This document shows, in pieces, positions 43,258-56,600 of a stretch of 64,000 nt of DNA. Numbering within the stretch: position 1 is the first letter of the stretch; each line of letters starts with the position of its first letter. The stretch spans positions 798,623 through 862,622 of the forward strand of contig VYZB01000240.1 in NCBI GenBank assembly GCA_013397455.1, written 5' to 3'. The translations under genes were made by a program, and so were the position numbers. The stretch is from Crotophaga sulcirostris. Lineage: Eukaryota > Chordata > Aves > Cuculiformes > Crotophagidae. Under the pieces are notes generated by a model. It had not been told where the DNA came from and did not search any database. It saw nothing but the letters and a program-made list of their open reading frames with translations.

Positions 43258-46200
43258 GGTTTGGTTATTCCTTGCTTGAGCATACAGGCAGCATGGCCTT
43301 CCTTGGAGAAGGTCTGAAGTCTGAGAATATTCTCTCTGTAATACGCACCTAAGAACACCACTGGCATGAAAAGCACCACTTCTGCATAAAGTTGAAGCCC
43401 TTTTTGTTTCATTTTTAGCTTATATTGGCTTGTGGGCTTGTTTATTTGTTGTTCTTTGGTCAGTGAGGTTGTAGGTTTCCATGTATGGTTGTTCTGCTAT
43501 TGTTATTTGGGGCCAATTTGTGTGCTCACATCTATGCGTGTATGTGTATATAAATAAGATTCTAAATGATTCTTAAGTGTCAAGAGACATATGGGTGTAA
43601 ATGCTTTACAACTCAAAGTTTACTCATGCCAACTGTGTAACAAAAAAGGCAAAATGTGCGAAGGCTGCGAGTTCCTCAGTGGATCTAGCGATAGGTGGCC
43701 GGTGTAGGACCCCGCTGTGTGGGCCCTCTTATGCAGCTCCCCATTTCTCATACAGCTGGGAAACAGTTTGGTCACCAACTTGGGTTACAAACAACATTTT
43801 CCCTATGTGGTCATCGCAGCTTCTAAACATAACAGAGCCCAGAGGGCCCCTACCTGTGTCCCCACCCGCATCCCTTCAACGCCGAGGGTTGGACATGTTA
43901 CTGCAGACCCATTCTCTTCACTGCGAACCATCCAGCCTACTGCCTGGTCACATCAGTTGCCTCCAGTGCTTTCTGCATTGCTGAAGTAGCTTAAAAAGAG
44001 GAAACAAGAGAAGAAGGTTGTGCCTTAAAAGTTGCCATGGAGTGTAAGTTTTATCTTCAGAATTTGATTGATGCTGTGCTAGTGACTGTGGGTGTGAATA
44101 TGTGTATCTATTAATATCCAGTCTAGGCTAACCTGTGCATAACGACGGAAAATTAAACCTTGTCATTGTTCATGTAAATTAGAGCTCAGAGATGAACAAT
44201 AAAAAGTATTCTTCCTATATGTTAAATCCAACTGTATATAGTGTGTTTTTACTGTAATTGCAGCTAAAAAGTTTACTCAAAAGCCATTTGAAGTAAAAAA
44301 TAAAAATAAAAAAAAAATTGGCAGAGCTAATTCATAAAGACTTAAATAAAATGCAATTACAGAGCTTCCCGCCTACCTCCACCTCATCTTTAGCTGAACT
44401 CTACTTCTTATTTGTCAGAAATGGTTCCATTTTTTTATGTTCTTAAGCAGGAAACAGCCATCACAACACTACAGCTAATTTCCCTCTCTAGTCACGTTGA
44501 GCTGGTGAAAGTAAAAGAGGGTGCCTCAGCTTTCCACTCTAATCTTGCCTCTCCCACCACCTCCTTGACCAAAAAAAAAGAGACCATTGCATTAGGAAGA
44601 AAGCCAGCAGGAACTTCCTCTGGAGCCCAACCACTGAAGACCTACTCCAAGTGCCAGTGCCCCTTGGTTCCTCAGAGAAGGTCAAGCCTGGATGCAGGTT
44701 CCTACCTGATGATTGCTTTTCCTCCTTCCTCCTGATCAGTTAGTTGGCATCACTGATAGTTCTCTCCTGCCAGCCACCTTTCTTCGCTTAATCTCCCACT
44801 CCCATCTGTTCTGCATCCTTCCTACATCTTACTTATTTACTCCATTCTGCCATCAAAAAAACCCCAACAAGCCAACCAGACTTAAGGCACAGCTGTAATG
44901 GAACAGAGAATGTTAAATTTACATCACCCCACTCCTCATTTTCCTCTGACATACGTTTTTTTGTTTCTTCCTGGTGAATTTTGCTTCAACTGGGACTTCT
45001 TCTATCTTTTGACTCTTGCTGGGAGAGACTTCTCTTGTTTGCCGTGCTGCGAAATCTGTCTTCTGTGCAGAGCAGATCTGTCTGGCTTAATGCGAGCTGT
45101 AGAGGCGAACAAGGTGGTTCTTCTCCACTCACAGGAGTGCCTATCGAGGCTGAAGAAGCCTGTACTTGGCTGCAGAAGCAATTTTTCCAGTTTGTCTGCA
45201 GACCCAACACTTCATCAAGTCTTGATCACTCAAGGACTGAAAAGCTTAAATGCTGAAGCATTAAGAGCCAGTCTCTAAGAAACAAGTTCTTGCTGTTGTC
45301 TTGGACACGCTCAGGGCACTGTCCACCACTAGGGGAAAAAAAAAAAAGCAGCCTGGTTAACAGGGGCAACTGCTTTCTTCATTGAGCTGCAGTAAGGAAA
45401 TTCATGTTGATGCTGTTTAAAAAGTCCATGTGAGTAGAAAACTCACCAAAAAAGCCTTGGATGTGAAGGCTGTCAGTGAAGATACATTGGATTGTGATGG
45501 CAGTCATTTTATCCTGGGTATAATACACTGTTTAAATGAATTTCCTTGTGAAAACTTGTTTTGAACAATTTTTCCTGGATTTTATAAACTCCGTTTTAAT
45601 TTAGCAATAACAGCTGTATTATTTAGGGAAGAAATGTTCTGCAGCCATTACGAAACACAGTCCCAAAGTTCTCAGTATCATCATCCCTCTTGATTAAATT
45701 GAAGAGCTAGAAGTACAAAAGAAATCTCTTTTCCCCCTCAACTGTCTTTTCAGTTCAGTCAATTTTAGTGGCACATCAAGGCTTACAGTTAACATAAACA
45801 AGAAATAAATCTAAAATTAATATGGAATCTTTGTGAAGTGGAGGCTATAATAATAACAGTTGGATACACTTAGTTTGCCAGTGATTGCTTTCTGATTCTT
45901 AATACCAAAAAAAAAAAAAAACGAAAATACTGGTTTTCTTCTACGGCAGCTGCTGGGAGAACCTCACTGTGGGAACCTTAGAGGAAATACTGACTCATTT
46001 TTCTAGTCTGTCTCTTTCAACTAGGAAGAAAAACCCAGGCATCCTACATGATACAGGGTGAAAAACAATTAGAATCTAAATAAATGTAAGAAAAGAAAAA
46101 GAAACAAGCTACTTTTTCAATACAAAATATAAGCAGTCTGGCCCCTGGGTGCTGGGTTTTAAGTGAAGATATTGACTTGCAGCTGAATGACGAGTAGAAT

Positions 46201-48883
46201 ATTTTTCTACTGAAATATTGATAGTAGATTACACTAAACCACAAACTATCTCCATAAAGCCCATCATTTCTAATCCTAATGGTGTTTTCTTTCCCTTGGA
46301 TGACTACTACATTCATGATATGATGGCTTTATTCTATCTGGGGGAAAAACTTTTTACCATACAGCTAAATTAACTTGTCAAAAGACTTCAAACTTCGGAA
46401 GCTTTTACAGCTCAATTCAAAGCTATTATTCAGAACTGAATGAGAAGCCTGTGGACTGTAAAAGCTAGCAAAAAATAAATCTCACAAGCATTCACAGGTT
46501 GAATGGAGTACAGACTTGTTGCTGAGGTGGACTGAGGTTCTGTGAGCTGTCTCAGAATAGTGGTGTTTTGCCTGTAGACCCCTTGCTCCACAGTGAAAGG
46601 CAGAGAACTTCTTGCTGCTGCTCCTGTAGCCGTGACCCAGTGCGTGCTCTTTCACACACACTTGGTTATATTTAGTTTGTGCCAACCTAAATAAGCATCA
46701 GCCAGCTCTGCGAAAAAGTGGGGAGCACAAAAGAGAACAGCTAGACGCTAAATTGAAGCAGAGCAAGAATATAAACTTATTTTTATCCTTTTCTTTTAAA
46801 ATAAGATCCCAGACCATCTTAAAGTCAGTTGCAGCTTTTTTATGCAAATAAATATGCCTGGTTTCAGGAGCAGCAAATGCCTTTAAGGAGAAGCACCTTT
46901 GAGATGTTACAGACAAGTAGTAGCAGACAGAGCTTGTGCTTGGAGCCCTTCCTTTCACAGATCCTTTGGGACAAAGCTCCGATAAAAAGTCAAGCCAAAA
47001 ACTACAGCCCCAGAAAGGGAACCCAGTGCTCTTAGACCCAGGACTCTATGGGAGAGTGTGCAAATAGAATCATAGGCAATGCACGTGGCAAAATGGAATC
47101 ACCATGGGCTGCATGGTGAGTGGCCTGAATTCAGCACATTCTTGATGCAGCTGCCTGTAGCTGGTTCATGGGGAATGCAGAGCACAGGAGCAAGTCTTAA
47201 ATACATCTTATCACTAAGGCCTGCAGGGAGGTTCTGCCATTCACTTGGGACCCACAGCTCTCATTCAAAAGCTGAATTAGAGGTACTTCACTTTTTTTAG
47301 AGATGCTTGGAGCTTTCAACATTTTCAAGTGTTCCAAGCTTGCACCCATGAAATGGGGGATCCAAGTTCACTTCCACTTCTGCCTGGCAGCTTCCACCTC
47401 CCTAAAGAACTGAGGTCATGATGGTGTAGGATAGCATCCCTCCTGCTGTGAAGGCAGACTGCTGAGCAGAAGGATGTGCAAGATGCATGAGATGAGAGAG
47501 CAAGCAGAGTGTTAAGTTTGTTAGCTGCTAGGCTGTAGAGGAGGACTGAGAAACCTTCGATTTCTGGTCATCTAAGTTTAGGCTGGTGTTGAAGGACAGC
47601 AACACAGCACCAAAATGTTTTGAGGCTTTGCACGCTGGAAGCTCTGGGGAGCACTTGATAGCTGCCTTCATAATAAAGTAGCAGCCTACTGTAGCTTGGG
47701 AAAGAGCACCTTTGAACTTGGACAACTAAATGAAATCCAACTGTATTATTGCATTTGGCCTTTTTCTTGCAGGTGCCTTAGTGTTGCATCTGTAAAATAG
47801 GAATATTATTGTCTCCCTTCCTCAGAACAAGATGCCGATAAATGCACTGGGATTTCTTACCCATTAGTGGGAGACCTGCAGATAGAAATGAGGCAGCATA
47901 GCATCAAAAACACCCAAACCATCCCCAGGCACTTTTGTCATTGGATGGAAGAAGGAAAACTTTAGGCTGTGAGAAACTAATAAAGTTACTGACAAGTTCT
48001 GTTTACTGTAGTTCTATTCCATTAAAAGAAAGTGGCAACTTTAATATCTGTCACAGCTGTACAAGATTAGTAAACGTGGACGCTGTTGTCTTCTGTACCA
48101 CTACGTGTTGACACTCACTGCTCAGTTCCACTGGTTGGACATGGCCACTTGACATCAGTGCTGAAGAGCACACTTCAATCAAAGCCCAACTAGGGAGAGA
48201 ATTTATTTTACGCACACAGAAGCAAAGACCAATCTGTTTACAAAGGACACCAACAGTGCCCAGGGGCAGGAGCCTGGTGCTGCTCAGGAATAAATTGTGT
48301 TTTTTCAGACATGACATTTTTTGACCAAGGTCCAGAACAGAAGATGATTTCAGTTTTGAGCAGTTGAGACTCAAAGTGTGGTGGCAAAACTGCCCACACC
48401 TTTCAAATTCCCGATTTCTTCCTTCTCTGTTTTGTTTTTCTAAGTTTCGTTTGTTTTCCTATGGGTCACAGCTTTCTTATTTAGAGTCCGAGCGTTTCCT
48501 AAACATGTAGATCTATTAAAAGACTTGGGCAGCTGTGTTTTGCACTTGGCAAAACCTCAGTTGTCTTGTTTTCCCTTTCCTATGACAAAACCAAAACCAC
48601 AGCTAGTTTTGGATTTGTACCTACTAGGAAATACTAGAAGACCTCAGATTTTCTGTCTGCTTATAGGAGAGCAATCACCATGGTGTATCAGTTTTTCAGA
48701 TCAAACCTTCCTTGCACATCCAATAAAAAGGGGCACAAAAAGAAGGAAGACAGAAACAGAAGCATGAGCTGGATGCACTCAGAAAGCTGAGTACAGCATT
48801 AAAATAAAATACAGAAAGGAGCAAGATCCTTTCCTGCCAAATATACCTGAATGCATTCATATAAATAATCCAGAAAATTCCTG
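43258..48883. other. Unique sequence; no supported gene
   Basis: No mobile element is recognised over 5.6 kb. Overlapping plus frames at 44898-45278 and 43601-43984 lack domains. An A+T-rich stretch lies near 44180-44360. Confidence 0.45.
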
Positions 48884-48963
48884 GATTGTGTTATAGCTTG
48901 GACTTGATGATCTCAAAGGTCCTTTCCAACCTTCTAATACTGTGATATCATGATACTGTGACA
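48884..48963 (+). mobile_element. Short CR1 3' tail
   Basis: GCTTGGACTTGATGATCTCA, then AGGTCCTTTCCAACCTTC, then ATACTGTGATATCATGATAC: the terminal 80 bases of the ATACTGTG-ending CR1 subfamily. Confidence 0.88.
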
Positions 48964-51254
48964 TGAGTGTTTAGTCATTAGTGTTAAAAAAATATAGAAT
49001 GTATTATGATGAGAGGTCAGAAGAGTCAAAACTTCTGCAGTCCTAGAAATGTCTCTGTATGTATCTATGAAACGTGGGCAGAAAGGAGAGTTATTTCTCT
49101 CTTCCAGGACTACAAGGTGACATCAGGCCTGTAAAAGAACAGGAGGACCTCTCGCTTTCTTCCACAAAAAAAAAAAAAAGAAGAAAAAAAGGCATACTTC
49201 ACATCCTGAAGAGTAGATAGCAGAAGACTCATGGTGTCATGGACTAGATTTAAGGAAAGGACTGCGTGGAAGCTAAATCTTAAGGGTAGTTTCAAAAAGC
49301 TGCAAGGCAGTGGAGACCAACCCAGAAATGGAATGTAAAAAGTGAAGATATAGATCAATAATACCTATCCTGCATAATAAGTACCATGTATTTCCTTTTT
49401 GGAGAAGGAAGAGTTTGCACTAGGTACCTCTACTAGTGATGTTGCACTGGGACATGTCTGTATTGTTCCAGTAGAACTGGTTAAGGTTGTTCACCCTGGG
49501 ATATTCTGGCATCCAAAGAGACGAGACACACAGGTCTGGATTCATCTGTATCAAGAGCTTCCTGTCAGGTTTGTAGGGGGTCTGTTGGATATTAAAGACT
49601 CAGCGATGAGCACTGAGGGCAACTTGTCAAACATCACGCGTTACCAGGCTAATACAGATAACCTCTAGGAAAGCTACTGGACTGGCTCCAAAATGTGAGT
49701 TTGAGAAACAAATACAGCCTTCTGCCTTACACTGGAAGGGCAGGATTTCTTCTGGCTCATATATAGACCCTAGGAGGCAAGATGCTGTGATCATATGGTT
49801 GGAAGCATAGTGGACCAAAATTGGGCTGTGCTTCTACGTGAGCAAGAAGGGAGGAAGCGTTGGAGCATTTTTCTTTTCTTCCTGGTCATCTGATCAAGTG
49901 AAAAAAGTCAAGCAGTCATTTCCCTGACTGCAAATCAAATGCTCGTGAACTGACTCATATCTTGGATAGGGCAAGTAGACATGGAAGAGTTGTTAGGAGT
50001 ATGGAAGTGGAGGACTGGCTGGAGAGTGGGAGAGGCATGTTGCCTACATTATTCTAAATGCTGCAAGCCCCAGCTGCTTATCTCCACCACCAAAGCACAA
50101 GATTACTGCTTATCACCTTGATTTTGGTAAATCCAAACAACTGTTTCAGGGGAGATTACTTGTTAAATGATCTGCAGTGCTACAGATGCTAGGTTGTTTA
50201 TTTTGGTCATATATTTCAAAGAGCAGTTTCTCCAGCAAAGAGCATAACAGCTGTGGCTGGTAAAACTCCTGGGCATAATCATTATCCTCTTTTTCCTGAT
50301 AAAGACTGTCACAGATTTGCCATTGAGTTTTGGCCTAGCTGTTAGTGCTCTACAGTCAGCCAAAAGTAAAATGGATATCCTTAATGTGACAAAAGGAAAA
50401 GAATAGTTTTCAAAGTCACAAAACTAAAGGAATTGCAGTTATCAGACCAGAGGAAAGGTCTGTGTCCTGCACAGGTAAATGAATGTACTTTGGAGATGAC
50501 TGTGTCACTGCAGACCCATTTCTCCCATGCATGGCCATATGGATCTTGCCACAAGACTGAAGATTTTGGAAGGTGGAATCCTGTGCCATCATGAAAGGAG
50601 CTCTCTGAAGATCTCCTGTTTTACAAAGCTGGATTTCCAGGAGCAGCCATCAGCTTGAGATGCCTCTGTTACCAGCAGCTCTGTTCCGCAAAGGCCTGAC
50701 TGCTGGCAAAACCGTCTCTGAAGTCACAGTCCAGAAATCTAGCCTGAGGTTTCTCCTCATACAGAAATCATACAGTCAGAGCTGGAAACCACTTTAAAAG
50801 CATGGGCACCCTTAGCTTTTAATACCCAGCTGTAAGTGCACAAGGTACAGCTGCACACCGATGGCAGAGTATTACAGCCCTTCTAATATACGTCTTTTTG
50901 CAAGGCAACTTACCCATCAAAACTAGTTTTTGAGTAGTGAATGCAGCACTCAGATGCAAAGCCCACAGGGCTTGGTATTGGGTATTGGACTTACTTTTGT
51001 ACGAGCAGCATCCCCTTACAGGGCAAAGCAGGCTCCCTCCAACTGTCTTGCCAGCCCTTCTCAGCAGCAGCCTTGAAGACTTAATCCTAAAATTGTAGGG
51101 CTGTTCAGTGCCCTTGTCTGTCGATTCAATCGCTGGTCTGTCTGCTCTGGCTCTCAGGCGAGGATGCCAAGTAAAGTGGTGGTTTCTGTGATGCACACAC
51201 CTGACTGCCAGGAACTGGAATGAGACCACCAACACATTTCACCTCGGTTACTGA

Positions 51255-51345
51255 ATAACCACTGGAAGTTTGCAGCTTTCCGCGGCTACCAGCCTGGACA
51301 GGATTCAAACCAGCAACCTCAAGCAAAAATGATCCCAGCTCCTGA
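51255..51345 (-). repeat. Possible tRNA-derived SINE remnant
   Basis: The minus strand contains TGCTGGTTTGAATCCTG, close to a tRNA B-box (GGTTCGAATCC), about 40 bases after AGGAGCTGGGATC, a weak A-box position. No full tRNA cloverleaf can be drawn. The family is not identified; ancient amniote SINEs are one option. Confidence 0.25.
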
Positions 51346-52745
51346 TACATCCCATCTTCTGTATGTTTTAATGAGCAAACAGGACAGCCCCCTCTTTACA
51401 GAATAGCAGCCCTACAGTTCATTTTCAAGAAGCATTTTTGCTTTCCTGGCCTCAAGCCCAAAATCCCACTTGGAGTAACTCACATTTGTGACAGCAGAAC
51501 ATCACCAGCCAAGTAAAAAGGATTTCCCCCCTCCCCTTTTAATTAAACTGTTGTTCTCTGAAATCAAATGCAAGACTAAGAAAGATCACAGGTGAATGCT
51601 GCCAGTGAAATTTAAAATCAGGCTGAAATAGCTTTACTTTTAGTAGAAAGTACCTTTTTTTTCTGGATGTTTCCTCACCAAGCCAACTTTTGGAACTGAA
51701 ATGGGGCAGGTTCGAGACTATCAAGCAAAAAAGACCTTTTCTCTCTGCTTTCTTCCTGCCTCCAGAGGAGATACAGCATCCTCATTGCTCTATGCTTGGT
51801 TTAACTCTTCACATTTGGAGGGAATGATTATGCCAAAACCAATCTTTTGCCACAGCTGCTCACTTAATTCCCAGGCCCCACTGCAAGCTTTGCTGGCAAA
51901 ACCAGTTCTGTGCTGTCACTGCAGAGTGGTTTGCTAACACAGCTCTGCAGTTAGTGGTGTTTCTGGTATCATTCTCACACACAAAGACCAAACACCAGAA
52001 GAGTAACACTTATGCCCAGCTAGATGCCTTGAAGTCCTCAGCTCCCAGCAGCCCTTACCAAAAACCCATTACTACAGCCCTTAGCCCTTACCAGTTTATT
52101 TCCAGCCTGTGTGGAAACTGTGCTCTTTAAAGAGAGTGGGGTACAGAACTACTGGAGAATGGCAAAAGACAGTTAAAAAAATAGAGTGGAAGTACACATC
52201 TACTGCTCATTAACTGACTTTGGATGATACCAGCTTGCTGGTTTGGTTGTTTGTTTTTTTTCCACAGCTCTGGTGGGGAATGTTTTATTTGCTTAGTAAA
52301 GTTTTCACATGCAGTATGTTGTTGCTGTTTTGTTTTGTTTCTTAAATCCCTTACCTATATATTTATTATAGACCGATATTATACCCTCACAGTAAAGAAA
52401 CACTGCAAAGTGCTAGTTAACTTCTCAGAGCTGACTGAATAATACCATAAATACAAGGGTACTGAAATGACAACAATAAAGGAATCTGTGCTTTGAACAA
52501 TAAATATGAACTGTAGCTGTGCTTTGGATTTTATGCATGCTCTAGCTAATAGGTATTCAGCTTGTGTGGGCCACTGACATTTAAATAAACACATGTGCAG
52601 GCCAAGGGGGTTGGCTGCAGAGCTGCTTGTCAATTGAATCCAGCCCTAGGAACACTAATGGAGCCATTTGGGATTGCAGAAATTCCATGCTGGGCTAGCG
52701 AAAAAAAAAATCTCTCCTGAAACCATAAGACATCCTCCATGGGAT

Positions 52746-52770
52746 AAAAAAAAAAAAAAAAAAAAAAAAA
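52746..52770 (+). repeat. Poly-A run (about 25 A)
   Basis: A homopolymer not linked to any recognised element. On the minus strand it is a T run. Confidence 0.95.
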
Positions 52771-53580
52771 TGACAATGGGGATGAGGAGGGGGTGGAAAA
52801 CCCCAAAAACATGTGGCTTCAAAGACATGCTGAAAATATTTATGAGACAAATGTCTGCCAGCTTACCCTTTGCAGACTGAAGGAGAACTCAGCTCTTCTG
52901 AAACTGAGTGAGCTCATCAGCCTTAATAATGTTCTTACACTGCGCCGGGAAGAAAAATCACCTTTTAAACAGAGCCATTATTTTACTTTGCAAAGCAAGG
53001 CCAGAGTACACTTATGTAAATCCATTACTGATATGAAAGGAACAAGCACCTGGGTTACAGGACCCAGAAGGATCCTGAGGCAACAACTACCTGCAGCACT
53101 CAAACTCCTGAAGCCCCTTCTGTACGTGGCCACAGGTTTGGTTATCCTGGAGTAAGCTTGATTACATTTCTGGGAAGAAGGACTAGTGCTGTAAATCTTT
53201 CTTTACATATTTTAGCAAACCAGTCTGTAGCCCTAGAAATCAAAAATTATTTGGCAGCATCAGACACACCGAGCAGCTTATAAGCATGGTGTTAGTCATC
53301 AGCACCTCCTTCCAAAATAAGGGAGAGAGTATGAAGTGTCCTGTGTGCTTGTTTTGCATAATCCACATAAACCACAGGTGATACTATGGGTGTTCATGGG
53401 GCACCAAGTATTCTCCCTCACTATTGTAGAAAGTATTTTCACATCCAGGTTTTGCCTTTTCTCATCACCAGTGCATACCAGTGCAGATGAGGGATAGCCC
53501 AGGAATAAGAAGACATCAACTCCAGGCTTTTTTCCCCTGAAAAAGGGAAGTGGGCAGTTAAAAAAAAATTGAAAAGAAAA

Positions 53581-53622
53581 CCACCACCACCACCACCCCA
53601 CCACCCCCCCCCAAAAAAAAAA
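53581..53622 (+). repeat. CCA microsatellite with C and A runs
   Basis: About six CCA/CAC triplets followed by CCCCACCA, then about 9 C and about 10 A. A simple repeat prone to length variation. Confidence 0.9.
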
Positions 53623-56600
53623 TCTAAAGGGGAAATCATTGAGCTACTTATCACTGGGTTTAACACTGAGCAAAGCAGTAGATGCTACATAATAATAAAA
53701 TAGATAATTAGAAAACTAGGATAAAACCCCATGCTTTTGGTAGCAGGAATCATGCCTCCTGGGGAATTCTTTGTGGGCATCAATGCATATGTAAGTAGGG
53801 GCAATTTAGTTGCTACCTGTACTCTGATTTCTCAAAAGCTGCCTCACCAGGGGCTCCTAAGAAATTAATCTCTCCTGGGATTAGAAGAAAGGTTCTCAAA
53901 TGAATTCAAGCTGGTAGAAAATAGGAATGGACAGATAGGAATAAATGATTATTTTTCGCAGCAGAAGGAATCCCAGTGGAATCCCACAGCAATTTGGGCT
54001 GTGACATCAGCTGTTCTCAGAGCCTAAAGGATCTGGAAAAGGGATAGAGGAACGATTTTCCAAGGATAAAAAAAAAGGGAAATTGCTTAAAATAGCAGAA
54101 ACGAGTGCTGTCTACAAAGAGCTGCAGAAGGACTGGAGAATGTGGCAATAAAAGAGAATACCAGGTGCTGATTAATTAGCAGCAGCACAAACCCAAACTG
54201 ACCTCACCATAGTCCCTCCATTAGTTATTACCACTTGGGAAAGAGATTATCCAAATCCACAAAAACATCAGTTAATTCCCAAACAGTGAACAGAGAGATG
54301 AACAAACTAAGGAACCACCAGAAAATGGACTGAGAAATCCCTCTCTATAAGTTATAGCTTACATCTGGTCAGTTACTTCTCTACCCAAAAAAAAGAGGTG
54401 ACATCTGGATCTCCATCACATTTTCCATCGGATCAGGTGGTGTGTGGTGGTAGTGGACATATCATTGCTGGTTCTAACAGTACAAGAGCAGCATTTGATG
54501 CACATTCTTAAAATGATGCTGATTAAGTCCCCAAAACTTCCTTGTGCAAATAGTACGCTTCAGTACTGCAGGCAGTTGTGAAAGCCAAAAAAGTTAGCGG
54601 TGGGCCAAAACAATGGAAAGTAAGCTGAACAAAAAGGTCTAGGAAATGTGAAAATGGAGAAAAAGCTCTAGCTCTGTAGGCTGTTAAACTGCAGCTTGCT
54701 GGGAGGGTTTGCTGTAGCCAGTGTAGCCTGTTTTTGTGCTCCTCCGCTGAGCACCCGCTATCTGCCGGTGTCAGAGGGAGCGTGCAAAGCTAACTGAGCC
54801 TTCCTGCAGCTGTTCTTGTGTTTCCAGATTAACCTTGGATCCGGACATAATTGCTAAAGAAGAGATACACTGAAAGAAGTCTGTGAGAGAACGTCTAGCA
54901 TACTTTCCTAAAGGAGCCAGTACTTTCAAAACGGTTCATCTAAATAGTTTCTAAAAAGCACTGAAGTCAATAGGATTTAGGCATGAATATAAATTGTAAC
55001 GCACGCTACCGGGATAAGAGGAAGGAGTATTTGGAGCAAGGAGAATTCTTCCCACAACCACCTTCCTCATGGGGAACAATTGGAGACAGGGCCTCATCTG
55101 TGAAGTGTCTGGAGAAGAGGCTAGACAGATAAAACAAACAATCACAATAGTCATGTCACTGGAATCAATTACTTCTCATTAGCAAAGTCATTTATGCCTT
55201 CTAGAGGAAATAAAAGATGAAATAATTGAACTACCTGCTCAAGTTTGCAACCTGCTGTCCTAAACTGCCTTAGTGCTGGTTCTTGAATTTTACATTTAAA
55301 AAGGGAGGACATATGGATGAATAAGGACATAGCCAAGAAGAATTAGCATGATCCCTGTACGGGGAGGTTTTGCCTCAGCTCCTACGAAGGAGTCAGCAAG
55401 CATATCAATAAGGGAGACAGTTGCTCTGATCTTCTTGGATTTCCCAAAATGTTTCCAGTATTCTCCTTCACTGAGCTTTCTGAGATGCCATGGGATAAGA
55501 GGGAAGGTCCTTGCACAGATTAGAAGTAATAAAAAGCAAGAAAGAACAGGAAAGAAGAAGGTACAAGACTAACACTCGCCACGGTTGGGAATCCAGAATT
55601 AACCTGGATGTTTCAGTACCTGCTCACTTTGGCAGAAGCAGAGCAGCACAGCCACTGCCTCACTGCTGCTCACCGCTGGAGCCTCCTGGTGATTTCACTG
55701 AAGCTCTGGCTCACCTTCCTTGTCAAGCAATGAGATCTCCACTTTGACTTTTGGCTCACTTGCTTTTTTTTCCTCTAGTGGTTTGATGTGGGGTTGCTAG
55801 TGATACCTCAGTGGCTGCTGTCACACAGCAGAGGTTCCCTCAGTCTCCCTGAGCCTTTCTGAACAATCTTACTACACAGGCAGTAGGTTTTATAAGACCT
55901 TCAGACAGTAAAAGTGATTTTGAAGCCATATAGAAATGAAGTTCAGTATTCTACGTGTGGTTTTGCTAGATAGCTAGTGTCATGAATGAGGGTACTTTTG
56001 AGCACATTTCACAATCGAACAATTCATGAGCATCACTTTTTTTAATTCAAAACCTTTCATTTGCCAGACTTTTCTTTGAACAGCCATTTAATGGAGAAAT
56101 GCTTCTGACTGCATCAAAGTCTACAATCATGCATGCTGAAAGACATTACAGATTGCCACCAAACCTGTCTGATCCAGGGGTACCTGGAAGCAATGCCGAG
56201 GTCGATGGATGCACCTGCCTGGTTTAACTGCTTCATTTAGAGAATGTGGGGTGCTGGGTGCTAAACCCTGCCTCAAGGTTGGAAAACTAGAAGTGCTGCT
56301 GGGAGCACAGCACAAAGAAAAATAGTATGTCTTGGAGTACAGGGCTGCCTGGAAAAGCAGACTAGAGCTCTGCAAAACTCTTGCAAGGAAGAGGATGTTG
56401 CATTTATTTGAAGAAAAATCTATACCGAACACAGTCCTGACTCCACTACTGTCCTCCTCTTTGTGAAAACAAATCTGAAATAAGATACAACTGTATAGAA
56501 ATACATTCAGCGCTCGCAGAGGTCAACAGAAAGATTCCTGTTGATGTCAACATGTATTGGCACAGCCCTCAAGTGAATCTATAAAACACGTTTAGATCCA

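Noticed and set aside
44898..45278. 126-codon plus frame
   Set aside because: Leu/Cys-rich, no recognisable domain and a second overlapping plus frame in the same stretch. Not supported as a gene.
51255..51345. Functional tRNA gene
   Set aside because: No acceptor stem, anticodon arm or complete A-box could be drawn around the B-box-like sequence.
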